64,000 nt of DNA from Leuctra nigra (Eukaryota > Arthropoda > Insecta > Plecoptera > Leuctridae): NCBI GenBank assembly GCA_934045905.1, contig OW203764.1, forward strand, positions 26,586,954 to 26,650,953. The letters are read 5' to 3'. The translations under genes and the position numbers were made by a program. Shown here piece after piece: positions 1 to 12,454 of the stretch; the stretch's first letter is position 1, and every line of letters starts with the position of its first letter. Under the pieces are notes generated by a model. It was not told the DNA's origin. It searched no databases and saw only the letters and a program-made list of their open reading frames with translations.

Positions 1-1781
1 TGCAGCGTAATGGACGCTCCGGAGTACATCACTCCCCCGAACAGTCCAAGCGGAGTGTGGAACGAAGGTCGACAATTCCTCACTTTCTTCAACTCGGACC
101 AGATCCAGCTGTTCTTGATCTTCTCCTCGTAGGCCTTGGGTTCGAGACCCTTCGTAGGCGAGACGAGACTCGCATCCGTCACGACTTCGAAAGCGCTCTC
201 CGCTGCGAGCATGCCGCTCTTCATCGCGTTGTGCGTTCCCTTGATCTTCGGCACGTTGAGAAAGCCGGCGCTGCAGCCAACCAAGCAACCCCCTGGGAAC
301 GTGAGCTTGGGGATCGATTGGAATCCGCCCTCCGACAACGCACGAGCTCCGTACGCTATACGCTTGCCGCCTTCGAATGTCGGTTTCACCGCAGGGTGGT
401 GCTTGAATCGTTGGAACTCTCTGAAGGGACTGATGTATGGGTTTGTGTAATCGAGTCCGACGACAAAACCGACTGCGACTAACGGTGTCGGCTCGTTCAA
501 GTGATAGAGAAACGAGCCTCCGTATGTGTGGCGATCAAGAGGCCAGCCTATTGTGTGCTCGACGAGGCCTGCTTTGTGCTTCTCCGGCTCGATCTCCCAG
601 ATCTCTTTCAGTCCGATGCCGTAAGTCTGCGGCTCACATTTCTCACGCAAGTTGTACTGTTGGAAGAGCTGTTTTGCAAGATGGCCATGGCAACCCTCAG
701 CAAATATCGTACACTTTGCATGAAGCTCCATGCCACGCTCGAACACATCTTTTGGAGATCCGTCTTTTGCTATACCTACGTCATTTGTGGCGATGCCTTT
801 GATGCTTCCATCTTCATGGTAGAGCAGTTCGGAAGCTGCGTATCCTGGATATATTTCCACGCCGGCTGCTTCGGCTTGCTCTCCCAACCACTTGACAACG
901 TGGCCCAATCGAACAACATAGTTGCCATGGTTATTCATGGGCATGAATGGCAGAATTGGGATTGGTATTCTAGACGTAGCTGTGAGGTATCCAAATTTAT
1001 CTTCAGTAACGGGAGTGGTGAATGGTGCACCTTTTTCTTTCCAATCTGGTATAAGTTCGTTCATCGCAACAGGATCAACACATGCCCCAGACAAAATATG
1101 GCCGCCGATCTCAGCTGACTTCTCTACGAGACATACTCTCAACTCTTTCCCGCTCTCAGTTGCAAGTTGCTTCAGTCTAATGGCGGCGGACATTCCCGCA
1201 GGACCCCCACCAACAATCAAAACATCTGCTTCGTCTACAAACCTCTCCATCTTCACTTCTTTCCATCTCGGGTCAGTCTCGCGTGGAACTATGGTGTAGT
1301 GGGTTGTAATCTTGGGGGCTGTTACATCTGAATAGCTCCGTTGAGCAAGTCTTGTTAGTCGTGCCACTGTAATAAAAACAACCCCTATTTAGCATCATGC
1401 AGATAATTCAATTAGGTTTGAAAAATTGAGATTAATTTATTATCAACAGAATTGAAGTTCAAAAGAATTGACCATCAACACATCAGGCTTGCAAATTCAT
1501 AATGGCATTGTGTATCATTACTAAATAATTTAAATGATTGGGGACCAAGGGTCAAGTGTTGTCACATTCTTGGATGACAGCTGCGAACAAGCAAGTGGAA
1601 TTTGTTCTAAAACACACCAACTAACATCCGCAGCTTAGCCAGTGTATACAATTTTTGAACTGAATATAAATGTGGAACTCTTAAACGGTGAAACTAAACA
1701 AATTAATGATTAATATACACTTTAAATAAATAACCAGCGTAACTTACGATGTCTCGAAGAAGTAAACATGACGGTGGCCAT
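1..1781 (-). CDS. ETFDH: Electron transfer flavoprotein-ubiquinone oxidoreductase, 5' part (partial)
   Basis: Inner-mitochondrial-membrane flavoprotein that passes electrons from reduced ETF (fatty-acid and amino-acid oxidation) to ubiquinone. Exon 1 coding is 1781-1748 and exon 2 is 1366 down to the window edge. The intron (1747-1367) has GTAAGT donor and CAG acceptor; the codon split across it gives Leu12. The joined frame gives 466 residues without a stop, of about 600 in the family. Seen: an N-terminal basic presequence (Arg10, 14, 17, 21; no acid before Asp25), the FAD-binding GGGPAG motif at 64-69, then blocks typical of the family such as [56 protein letters not shown] and [12 protein letters not shown]. 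The C-terminal 4Fe-4S region lies outside the window. Exon 2 is unusually long, over 1.36 kb. Family assignment is very secure. Confidence 0.96.
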
Positions 1782-2010
1782 CTTTAAATTCTCAGCTGAC
1801 AGCAGATGATTAACTTCTTAAACTAGCTCCTTGACGGCGCCACCAGTCAGCCACGTGCTTACTCGCGGGAGTTTTCAAATGATTCCTTGACGTGCCGTAC
1901 TGCACCGCCTCCCGCGAGCATCCTCGCAACTCGCGCTAGCTGTCAGATCCGTGTGAGCAGCCGGTAACAAGTCGATATAAAACAAGTGCGGCGTCGCTCC
2001 AACTCACAGT
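1782..2010. promoter_or_regulatory. Shared head-to-head promoter region of ETFDH and the PH-domain gene
   Basis: Only about 360 bp separate the two start codons. The interval is CpG-rich against an AT-rich background. It holds an E-box CACGTG (1852-1857), a perfect 10-bp inverted repeat CTCGCGGGAG / CTCCCGCGAG (1862-1871 and 1909-1918; 37-bp spacer), and on the plus side a TATA box (TATAAAA, 1976-1982) with an initiator-like TCACAG around 2004-2009, about 30 bp downstream. No TATA is seen toward ETFDH, as expected for a housekeeping gene. That both genes are driven from here is inferred from position. Confidence 0.6.
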
Positions 2011-2145
2011 CGACTCACAGACGCGCAGGAGGAAGCAAGTGTTCGAACATTCAACAGTGCTTTCGTTCTCGTGTCAGTGCCTTGATAGAATCTCATCATT
2101 ACAATTTCGTTCTGATTTTTTTCAAATTTTCTTCGAGTTCTCATC

Positions 2146-2559
2146 ATGCCTGTCGACGTGGTCATCGCAAGCTGCAGCAGCTACCTCCAACAGACAACGG
2201 ACACATACTGGAATCCTGAGGAAATGAGCGGCTCATTGACCCTCGTTGGACCAAATAAACATTGTCAACAAGTCAACATCAAAGTCTACCGCACGTCCGT
2301 CGAGCATTTCGCCGTGTTGTATCCACAGAAGAAGGTTTGCCGCCCTCTCGGAGTCCTCAATCTACGTAACACACAAATTGAGCGACTCCACGACGGCTTC
2401 GTCGTGAGGCAGCGTGGATTCGACTCCCCGATGTGTCTGACGTTTATCACCGAATCGCCGAAGGAGTTGGATTCGTGGATTGTTGCCTTCACCTGTAAAA
2501 CCGCCCAGAATACGCGTCACTGCTCGTTACCTATCGTCGAAGAGGATGAGGAAGTGTAG
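2146..2559 (+). CDS. Small PH-domain-like protein, single exon
   Basis: Encodes 137 residues. Residues about 28-119 look like a pleckstrin-homology fold: an opening strand with GSLTLVG, alternating hydrophobic strands through the middle, and a closing helix with the signature tryptophan (ELDSWIVAF, Trp111). The C-terminus is acidic (EEDEEV). PH domains usually bind phosphoinositides or proteins at membranes, but here the ligand cannot be told. The start is the first ATG after a TATA/Inr promoter, with about 140 nt of 5' UTR, and no introns are needed. GC content and codon use are clearly above the flanking DNA. There is no signal peptide or membrane segment. It is divergent from ETFDH. Gene identity is not recognised; confidence is high that it is coding and moderate for the PH call. 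Confidence 0.78.
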   Translation: MPVDVVIASCSSYLQQTTDTYWNPEEMSGSLTLVGPNKHCQQVNIKVYRTSVEHFAVLYPQKKVCRPLGVLNLRNTQIERLHDGFVVRQRGFDSPMCLTFITESPKELDSWIVAFTCKTAQNTRHCSLPIVEEDEEV

Positions 2560-2930
2560 AAGAAAGTGATCGGAAGTGACAATTCCTAACAGTATTCAGT
2601 GACATGTGATGTACAAACAAGTGGTGTCGCTATGTGATCAAAGACAATGGGGATTTCTTTCACGGTGTATTCGTGGTAGTGACAGTCTAGATACTTGGGT
2701 ATCAGTGCGGAAAGATTTATTCTGGAGGACGTAATAGATTGCTTGACACCATCAAAGTTACCATTTTATTGTTTTCTAAGTAACTCATCTAAATATTTTT
2801 ACTTATAAAACATGTAAACCTAACTACTATACTATTTGTAATTCAAGAAGGGATCATTTCGAATCCACTATTTAGCTACATGACCAAAGCATAGCCTTGT
2901 GCATAGAATAAATACATTTTTTAAATTATA
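2560..2930 (+). terminator. 3' UTR and poly(A) signal of the PH-domain gene
   Basis: AT-rich noncoding sequence after the TAG stop, with a canonical AATAAA at 2907-2912. Cleavage is expected 10-25 nt further on, inside an AT-rich stretch. Confidence 0.6.
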
Positions 2931-5900
2931 ATATCGCGTAGGAAAGTCGTATTTTGGATAGACATCATATTTTCACACGATCCATTTCATATAATTTATA
3001 ATAAAAATGCGTTTAGGTATTTAGATTCAAAAATTATCTCACCGTTAGTCTTAGTTTGTGATGTTTCCTTTCAAAACAATATTTATCAATAATCTTACGA
3101 ATGTATCTGTGATATAATTATTTTACTAACATAGGATCGTAAGATATTCAGATAAATGTAAACTTTGTATTTTGAAATGAAAATGATAAGATGCAGCTTA
3201 TAATGAAGCAGACTTTAGGTAAATTATGTTTGACAATTGACATCATGAAATAGTCTGAAATCGTAAACCCCGATTTGTTTGTAAATCAAAAGTAATTTTT
3301 TGGGACAGATTTACGGATTACCATTTGTTTTACTTATTTTCCATTATGTCAATAAAAGAGATAATTTGAATATAAATAACTGTTAAATATTAAACCTCAT
3401 AATATCTGCCTACTCCTATTCCAAAACAAAATCAATAGTGAGTTAGATAGCTCGAAGAAATCTTACAAAATTTTTCTCTCATTTTGCACAGGAATTCATG
3501 GAATATTTTTTGCTGTAAGATTTGCGTCGTTGACCTTCCTATAAAGCTACTCAGAATAACAAAACACGAAGAATAATATTTTTCCTTGAGACAGCTGATA
3601 AAATTAAGGCTGATGATAATATTCTGACAACAACACTATGACATGGAAATGATAATAGCTTAGTCAGGTCGTCAACAGTTCTTATGGACACTTGATGAAG
3701 TCTATTCAGAATTCACCCAATCAGAGTTCCAACTTAAAAACACATTGGATTGAACAAAACAAGCAGTTCTTCAGGCCTAGAGCGTTTTAAGAGTTATTTA
3801 AAAAAAATAGCGCACAAAGTCTATCCTCAATTATTCTGACTGGTACGTTCCATACGATTTTACCCCAAAAAATGTTTTTTGAGAAGGATAAGGCTTTGTA
3901 AGCGCTCGATTGTTTCAATTTTATTTGGTACTTTACTGTGAAGAGAGCACTAAAAAACTACATTTGAGTATAGTAGAGCGAAGCGCGAGTTTCCTAGAAA
4001 GCAGAATCTGTTTTTATTTCATGTGTAGGTACCTTACCTATCTTCTAAAATAAGTAGATAGATTCGTGAAAAATATATTATTCTATAAAAAAAAATACTG
4101 TAACATTTATATAAAGTTGTTTATACGTTTCTATTGCACCAAAACGAAATCGCTCTTGAACAACATTTTCTCGGGAGTCGGTTCCCAAACTGTGCGCCGC
4201 GGAAATGGACCAAGAAATGTGCAATTACTTGTAATAAAATATAAAATATTCAAATGAAGAATCAGTTTTAGTCAAAATGCTCAAATTGGTAGTTCAAATC
4301 GCATAGAAATGGCCAAAATTAATTCCTGCAATTCTAAATTTCGCCGGCCCCGGCACAGGCAATTATTGATCAGCATGTACAGCGGGCCACATTGTTTTTT
4401 AGGGCAAACTTAGGTTTCCTCTTTTCCCATTTCCATTTGAATTCAGATTTTCATATTTCCATTTTGGCTAGTATTGTCCATTTTTGGTATTTTGGCATTT
4501 TATTTATTTCGGGTGGTAACTTTTGACCCCAAGCAACTAATGCACTCGTGTTTTCTCACTTCGGCCGCCACGAGCCGAAAAAGTTTGGGAGCCACTGCTA
4601 AGTTTGTTGTATTTATCTTGAATTTTTCCCAGTTTTCAAAAATTAAAATGAAGACCATGTGAGTGTGACAACTCACATGTTTATTGGTTGACTTGAGTGT
4701 TTAACGTCAATTGACTCTCAAACATTTTTTAATAGCATTCCTCTCTAAAAATGTGGTCTGGATGCCATAGTTGATTGAATCATGTATAAAACCCCCGTTG
4801 AACTTGGCAGTTGAAAGTCAACGGACTGGAGTTATGTCTAGCGTGTGAGGCGCCGTTCAGATTTCTCCAACATATTTCATGTTGATAGGAAGCCATTCCA
4901 GAAGATCTCAGCACGAACACGATAGTAATTAGCAGGACAAGTTGATTAGTCCAGTTTCTGCACGAACAAATCAAAAGAATTTCAAACGTTGTTAGTTTCA
5001 ACTTGGCTAACAAAAAAGAGATATTTTTGCTACAGTTATCTAATCTTTAATATCAACACTGACCAAAATAACAGAATGTAGTTACAAAATCAATTAACCG
5101 ATTGGTTATCCGATACAAATAACAACTTTAAAAATGTGTCGGCAATTCTTTTTGTGGTAGCGTCTAAAATTGGCAACATAAGTTCAATTCGATATCTTAG
5201 TCACTGCTTAAAGATTACATTGTTTATTAGACCGTCTGTTATCTTCTCCAATATCTTACTTTTGTTATGACAATTTCAGTCAACCTACTTTTAACAATTT
5301 AAGTTATTGTGTTTTTAAATGTGTGTTTAAATAGAACTAATTCACGCTCTTATCTAGCTCTTATGTACGTTATCATTGAATTTGCTAAAGACTTTTATTC
5401 CAGGAGAACCTTCAATTTCAGGATCAACCTGAACGCGTTCATTTGAATTCAGGCGAAGAACTAGAAAATCAGAGTACTCTGAAAAAAGTAAATAACTATA
5501 GTTATAGGAAGTGAAATTTGAAAACATAAATAAAAATCTAAAATTTCATTAAAACAACTTATAAAAAATATATATATTAGAGTACCTAAAAATAACAAAA
5601 ATTAACAATGATCGATGCCAAAAAATACAACAAATTAGACCGACACAAAAAAGTCGAGAAATCGAATAAATTACAAAGATCAGAAGAAAATAAACATTAA
5701 AAGGCCAAGAAGTCAAAAAAAATTTACCATCCAAATCAAATTCGTATAATATTGATTGGATGAACCCGAATGCAAATGAAAATGAAACATTTTCCAAATA
5801 AGTATCTAAATAAAATGAGAGCAATGAAAAAGGTAAACGTGCAGGATTAATCAATTGACATTTGGACGTCTCGCTTTCGCTTGATTTTTGTCGTCTATCT

Positions 5901-8900
5901 GTGAATGGCAATGTGTCTGTTGCATGACTATTCCATGTTTGTAGCCACACACGCCACGAATTTGGGTCATATTCTTTCTACTCTGAGATCGCTGCGTCGA
6001 TCTGAGTTATCAACATTTGAACACTTCTTTACCGGCCAGTCACTGCGTTGGCTTGTGCTAGATACAACTAGATACACACACACGATGCCTGAAACTTTAG
6101 CTGGGTCACAGAACATGCTAACATCATAACATCGTAAATCACTTCGTTGATCAATAATAGACACGTTATCTCACATTATTACATTCAATTAGTACTCACA
6201 AATACTCACATCAATTCATGCCCGTTATGTTTTAATCCTTAATCTCTAGATTGAAGTTTGTAACAAATTTGAATAAATTATACAAAAAAATAAGAAGTGT
6301 GACACCATATTTTGTAAAATATTTTTTTTGCAATATTTCTGCCTTTTTGCATTCCAATGTTTTTAAAATCTTCACACAATTTAAATGACACAGTATTGCT
6401 GTTAAGTCAGCTTTCTAAAAATTTGAATTGAAACTATTTACTTACCTATCTACATTGTTTCTATAAAAACGTAAATAATATTGCCTCCCAAAAGCAATGA
6501 GGGTTTCGTTTTACCTGGTTTTACCGAGGTCATAACTAAAATCTTGGCTGCCTGGAAACTATTATGCTGAAACCGATCTAGTTGTTTGTTACTAATTAAT
6601 TCTAATTTTATTACTAAAACTTGGCAGACTTGGCATATACATTTCTTTCGTAAATCTGTTTTCGGCTATTTATACCTTCGGCAGTGATATCAATTCCACC
6701 GTGAAGAAATAAATCGTCTTTTGCACATTTGTTTACATACATTTTATTTCAACACATTTATTTTAAAAATATAAATAAATAGATATGATGTATTTGAGTT
6801 AGTTCTTCTTACTCGAACGGGTATTTTTCTCTCTCTGTATTGTGAATACTGAAAACGTCTAGTTCAAAGAAAATACACGTGTCATTGAGAACATGACATA
6901 AACTAAATCGCCCACAACACAGTATATTTATAGACTGCTGCATTGTTACTGCAGAATTACATTGTAGTATTTACAAACCTACACAATGTCCTGTTGGCTG
7001 GATTCCCATTCATTGCATTTCAAGATAATACGACCACATGAATTGGGTTTTTACTTTTAGCGATAAAAAGTCTCGGTCTTTGTGCTTCCCGCCGTGAACT
7101 CCGATCTACCATGATCCGGATGATGTGACGTCACTGTCTGTATGTGGCTTTCCTGTTATGTTAATCAATGAACAACCGAAAGTTATGTTATTCCACATCA
7201 CTCTCATTGTTATGTAAAACAAAGTTGTAAGAGAGAATCTCATCTCACCTTTGGTAACTAATAAAAGAGGACACTTAGGAGAGAATCTCAATTGTTGAAA
7301 CTTGTAAAAGAGAACACTTCAGGGTGGTTACAAAATCTGACAAGTACAAGCCCTGGAAATTGTGAAATTTAGTAAATAAAATTTGGTGCCCTTAATTCCA
7401 TTTTGGGTTATAGTTTTTATCGATTTGGTCATAAAATTAAAGTTTAATTATTAATATTACAATATATAATTGAAAAGTCTTCAAATTTTGCAAAAGTAGC
7501 TTAATTTTGTGATGGTGGATGCTATCTAAATTCAGTAAATTGAATAATTTAATTGTTTTAATAAAATTTCATGACTGTTGGAGAATTAAATTTCATCTCA
7601 AAATAATACCAGTAATACAAAATTATACTTATGACTGATTTTTCGTTTTTCGTAACTATAAAAAGGGGGAGGGGGGGGGGGGGGGTAACCTCGACAGCGC
7701 TGGGTATTCCAGATAGGTCTCATTGTTACAATGTTATTACGTAACCACAGTTAGAGCATCTCCGAGGTGAATTGCCCTCAAACAAGCTACGTGATGAAGA
7801 CAAAAACTTGTTAAAATCTCGTACCAGTTAATACGTCATGACTTCCCAAGGTTCCCATCTACTACGTCACTACTCTACGTCATCGTTTGCCAAGATTTTA
7901 CATCTGCCGTAATATTTATAAGATTTTTTAATAGAATGACTTGACACTGTGTTCAAATAACAAGTAGTATCTTATTTTAGATTTTATACTAGGAAGACGT
8001 AAAGCTTTTTTACACCTTTATGTTCTCGAAACTGATTATAAATGAGATGTTGAAATGTGTCGGGAGCTTGTGGTTGACACAAACCGCGATAAGGAACTTG
8101 AATATTCACGGAAATCGTGGTTTTATGAATGAAGACTAAAATAATACGTGCACACGTGCATAAAATATTAAATACATACATACTGTCAACGAAATATGAA
8201 ATGCAGTTATTTGTCGAAGCTCAATAAAATATAAAAGAAAATCCAAATAAATCACACGTAGATTTTTTTTTTAAATGGATCGTATCGTTGAAAATATGAT
8301 CCATTTCTATTAGCTTTTCATTCAGAAATCGTGGATTGCCAATCGTTGTGTTCTTCTTGAGAGTAATAAAGAACATGAAAATGTATACTTAATGACCATG
8401 GGAGCCTACAGAATATTATTCTCAATAAAAATTGCTGCTTCCCAGTTGCTAGCTGCTTGGTTCAATTAAATGTTTTATTTTTATAAAATCATTACTAGCC
8501 AAATTTTATTTTTTATTTGTATCCACATCTTCGAATTTTCAAGTCCTTCATAATTTGCTCTAATTCTATGTGCCACGAACCACGATCCAAGCGTAAACAT
8601 CCATAACACGAAAACATGTTCTTTTGAAAGATCACATAAGACGTCCCAGCGATATGATCTGCTTCCTGTAGATGAATTATAAAAACGCGTGTAATAAAGG
8701 AAGGTATCAGTGATTGTGACGTAATTGCATGTAAACCATGATTGCGCGACCTGCCTTGAAGCGACTACCGTGAACATTGTGTTTATCTTCACATTATTGC
8801 TTCCTAGTTACACCCAAACAACATCGCACAACCTTTGTCTTCGTATACAAAGCTCGTGTTAGAGGATATGATGGACACGTGAATTGAAGGTTTTGAGGGA

Positions 8901-9350
8901 AATGAGGGTTTACAGCACATTCAAGGTTAACAATTCAAATTCAAGGTTATAGCAATAAGGGTGACTTTTTAATTTCTCTGTTCCGACCCTTTTTTATTGG
9001 TTCATTCATACAATTATACAATAAAAATAAACAGTAGCAATACAAGGCTAAAAATGCATGGCTTTGACTGAGGGGCAAATATGAAAATTATTGAAGAAAT
9101 CTTCAAATAATAAAAATAACACTTCTAAAGTTCTAACTAAATGTTGTTATGGGGTGAAAAGCATTAAAATTCTTATATTCTTATTATTAACTTATATAAC
9201 TAAAAGTGCTACCACTCCGTTGAAGAGTTTCTTGATGACAAGAACAAATTTTGTTAATAGTATAAATTGGTATCTAGACATAATCACATTTGAATTTTAG
9301 TATTAATATTAGTATTATAATTGAGCGGGCAAAGCAAGAGACTAATTTTT
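2931..9350. other. Intergenic AT-rich DNA, no recognisable gene
   Basis: No frame here shows a known domain, coding bias or a promoter plus splice structure. Contents noticed: a decayed hAT-like element (4174-4598), a 15-nt G run (7671-7685), and otherwise unique-looking AT-rich sequence. Short open frames, for example 5549-5950 minus (133 codons), are of a length expected by chance at this composition. Confidence 0.6.
4174..4598. mobile_element. Decayed hAT-like non-autonomous element
   Basis: The left end reads AGTCGGTTCCCAAACT and the right end is the inverse complement AGTTTGGGAGCCACTG, a common hAT terminus type. The interior (4297-4375) contains the 'GCATAGAAATGG ... CCGGCCCCGG' module also found in the hAT elements at 19441 and 59211. 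No target duplication is preserved, so the limits are approximate. Confidence 0.5.
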
Positions 9351-9760
9351 TGCAAACTGTTTTTTTTTTTTTTTATAAAATCTTTATTTACACATGTACA
9401 TGGATTTACAATCACAGTTGACATACATACAGAAAAAATGAATTATAGGAATACTTAGAAACTAATAAAGAAATCAGGGTCTTTTACTTCCAGGCATAAA
9501 AATGTTTGTATTACGTTATTGATAAAGTACTGGGTTTCGAAATCAAGTATTGAATTTCGGAAAAAAGTGCAAAAAAAAAACCGAAAGAATGAAAGTAATT
9601 GGATTGTGGGATTACAGGCATAATGGTTAACTTATTGATAATAGTTTTGTTACAAGCAAAAATAAATAAGGGTAATTACATATTTACTAATGATGATAAT
9701 GATGATTCTACAATCGCAGCCATCCAGGAGAACAATACAGTAGTGATTAAGTGATTAAGT

Positions 9761-12445
9761 TTACATGATTATATGCATGGGTCTTTTGTGTTTGTATAAA
9801 GATTTGTTTAATGAGTACTGCCCAAGAGATGAGAAGAGAGGATTTGGATTATTGAGACTATTTATGTAAAAGTTGTAAGTTAATTTGTGTATAAAGCTAT
9901 GTACTGAAGGTACTTTGAACTTATTGTGTATTCTACTACTCCTAGTGTATCGTGGATAGTTTCCCGCTATTCTTAAACATTTATTCTGGACTACTTGCAG
10001 CTTCTTGATGTTTGTGTCGGATGCGCTGCTCCATGCTGGTGCTGCATATGAGATGATAGGCCTGATGATCATTTTGTAGATTAGAAGTTTATTCTCTTCG
10101 CTTAGACGGCTGCTCTTGTTAAACATGGGGTATAAGCTTGACATTACGGCATAAGCTTGCTGGATCTTGTGCTTGATGTGAGCAGCGTATGTTAGCCTGG
10201 AGTCAAGTTGGACGCCAAGGTATTTAACGCTGCTTGACCAGTTGATAACTACGTTATTTAAAACGATCTGTGGTCTTCTGGATGGTAATCTTTTAGTAAA
10301 TAAAATTGATGTTGTCTTGTCATCATTAACTTTGATTTTCCATTTTTTAAAGAATCTTTCAATTTTGAGGTATGCCTTTTGCAGTCTGGTTTGAATTGTG
10401 TCTGTTCTGAAGGAAGAGGAGAAGATTGCCGTGTCGTCAGCATAGAGGGACAAATGGATGTGAGGAGACCTTGGAACATCATTTATATAAAGTGAAAAAA
10501 GAACTGGGCCTAGCAGGGAACCTTGGGGTACCCCAGCTGAAATAGGTCTATGAGATGATCTGGCTTCGTTGATGGTTACATAAAAAGTTCGGTTTTGTAG
10601 ATAGGAATGGAGGATGTGACATATGTATTTTGGGACGTGTAGACTGATAAGTTTGAACATCAGACCGTGGTGCCATACGGTGTCAAATGCCTTCTCGATG
10701 TCTAGTAGAACCATACCAGTATGCTGTTTAGAGTTAAACTTCTCGGTGATATATTCTGCGAGGCGAACCAGTTGATGCGTAGTCGAATGTTTCGGGCGGA
10801 AGCCAAATTGTTCATTTATAATAGTGTTGTTTGAGGTGATGTACTTGTTGATTCGGACAAGAATAATTTTCTCAAAAGCTTTGCTTAGCGAGCTCAACAG
10901 ACTGATTGGCCTGTAGCTCGTAGCCAGGGTGGAGTCTTTTCCAGGTTTGTGGATAGCAAGGATTTTCGCTAATTTCCACGATTCGGGGAAGTACGAGAGA
11001 ATTAACATCTTGTTAAATATAGTTGTTAATGAAACAATTGCCTTCTTGGATAGCTGTTTTAGGACAAAGTTTGTTAAGTTGTCTTGACCTGGGGCCTTTT
11101 TGTTTTTCCTGCTGAGTAGTATATCTCTCAATTCCTTGGGGGTGATGAGCTCAATATCAGTTGTTTCAATTGGTTGTATGAGATATTTGCGGACAGCTCT
11201 CTGCACTAATAAATTATGACTCGAAGTTCCTAGCGTTGCGTTCTGGTTGTGAATATTCTGAAAGTTGTCCGCAAGAGCATTTGCTTTTTCATTATCGCTG
11301 AGTGCCATGCCTCCGGGAACGGAAAGTGGCGGGATGGTCATTGTTTTCTTCTTGAATAGCCTCGTTGCACTCCACAACGTGCAAGTCTCTGTTGGTTTCA
11401 GCTTGATAAGGAAGTCACCCCAATTGTTATTCCTCCATTTTGCAATGTCTTTTCTAATACTTGCATTAGCGCTGTTGACTGAAGTTTTGATGTGTTGCAA
11501 TCTTGTCGATTGGAATAACCTAAGAAGCTTGTTGCGAGCTTTGATCTTGGCTCTGATGGAATCTGGTAGAGGGATGACACGGTGAGATATGTTTGTTGGA
11601 GGAGCAGCTACATTCAAGGCTGTCTTGATATTTTCGCTGAAGTGAGCTAAGTGATGGTCAATGTCTGCTTTAGAGTTGATTCTAGGGTTAGTAATGTTGT
11701 TTTTGTCTAATTCGAGACGGAATGTTTTCCAGTTAGCTGTATTGAAGTTATGGACACTTTTAGGTGGAATCTGATCATTAGTTTTTTCAATGGTAAAAAG
11801 AACTGGGTTATGATCAGAAGGCAGACATGGTCTAGACGTGAGGCTCGAGACGAAGTCTACTCCCTTCGTCAGCGTTAGGTCCAGTACGCTGGGACGAGCG
11901 TTGTTCCTAGAAGGCTGGTATGTCGGTTCAGGTGGGTATAGTATTTTGAAATTCTTGGTAGTTGAGTGCTCTAAAAGTGTGGTGCCGTTTCTATTGTTTG
12001 CAAAGCAGTTCCAAGTAATGTGTTTCGCGTTTAAGTCGCCGATTATTATGACTTTCTTGTTAAGTCTTAGGAGTTTGTTGATGTCGCCTGTAGAGATACG
12101 GCCTTTTGGTGGATTGTAGACGGAAACAATAGTTACGTTGATGAAGGATGTGTGGAGAGTGATGGCTACAGCTTCTAGTTTTTCTAGAATTGGGATAGTT
12201 TGTTGAAAGTGCCTAATAGTACTTTTAACTGCGATGGCAACTCCTCCGCCTTTTCCATTACGGTCACTTCTGTATACTTTGTAGCCTCTTAGTTTCAGTT
12301 TGTGTCTTGGGTTAAGATGAGTTTCCGATATTCCTATGATGTCGATGTCATGCTTTTGAGCCATGTTGATGAGTTCATGTGTTTTATTTAGTACGGAATT
12401 GCTATTCCAGAAAAGTACGTTATATTTCGGTAGTTGCATGGCCAT
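9761..12445 (-). CDS. Jockey ORF2: AP-like endonuclease and reverse transcriptase
   Basis: 894 residues carrying out target-primed reverse transcription: the endonuclease nicks genomic DNA and the RT copies the element RNA from the nick. The N-terminal APE-type endonuclease (about 5-220) shows Asn14, Glu41 in SETH, Asp137/Asn139 in GDLNAKH and the terminal SDH triad at 210-212. The RT domain (about 430-740) shows SYRPISLLS, the acidic block LLDIEKAFD (Asp582, Asp588), GVPQGSLLGP and the catalytic YADD at 668-671, then VKYLGVQLD. The C-terminal part (about 760-894) has the conserved thumb-like region. All expected catalytic residues are present. The ATG lies 9 nt after the ORF1 stop, in the same frame. 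Confidence 0.95.
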   Translation of the reverse strand: MAMQLPKYNVLFWNSNSVLNKTHELINMAQKHDIDIIGISETHLNPRHKLKLRGYKVYRSDRNGKGGGVAIAVKSTIRHFQQTIPILEKLEAVAITLHTSFINVTIVSVYNPPKGRISTGDINKLLRLNKKVIIIGDLNAKHITWNCFANNRNGTTLLEHSTTKNFKILYPPEPTYQPSRNNARPSVLDLTLTKGVDFVSSLTSRPCLPSDHNPVLFTIEKTNDQIPPKSVHNFNTANWKTFRLELDKNNITNPRINSKADIDHHLAHFSENIKTALNVAAPPTNISHRVIPLPDSIRAKIKARNKLLRLFQSTRLQHIKTSVNSANASIRKDIAKWRNNNWGDFLIKLKPTETCTLWSATRLFKKKTMTIPPLSVPGGMALSDNEKANALADNFQNIHNQNATLGTSSHNLLVQRAVRKYLIQPIETTDIELITPKELRDILLSRKNKKAPGQDNLTNFVLKQLSKKAIVSLTTIFNKMLILSYFPESWKLAKILAIHKPGKDSTLATSYRPISLLSSLSKAFEKIILVRINKYITSNNTIINEQFGFRPKHSTTHQLVRLAEYITEKFNSKQHTGMVLLDIEKAFDTVWHHGLMFKLISLHVPKYICHILHSYLQNRTFYVTINEARSSHRPISAGVPQGSLLGPVLFSLYINDVPRSPHIHLSLYADDTAIFSSSFRTDTIQTRLQKAYLKIERFFKKWKIKVNDDKTTSILFTKRLPSRRPQIVLNNVVINWSSSVKYLGVQLDSRLTYAAHIKHKIQQAYAVMSSLYPMFNKSSRLSEENKLLIYKMIIRPIISYAAPAWSSASDTNIKKLQVVQNKCLRIAGNYPRYTRSSRIHNKFKVPSVHSFIHKLTYNFYINSLNNPNPLFSSLGQYSLNKSLYKHKRPMHIIM

Positions 12446-12454
12446 TGCAAAAGG

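Noticed and set aside
57..1299. Several plus-strand open frames over the first 1.3 kb
   Set aside because: They are antisense shadows of the ETFDH coding exon on the minus strand.
5549..5950. 133-codon minus frame
   Set aside because: AT-rich, no domain; about one frame of this length is expected by chance in a window of this size and composition.
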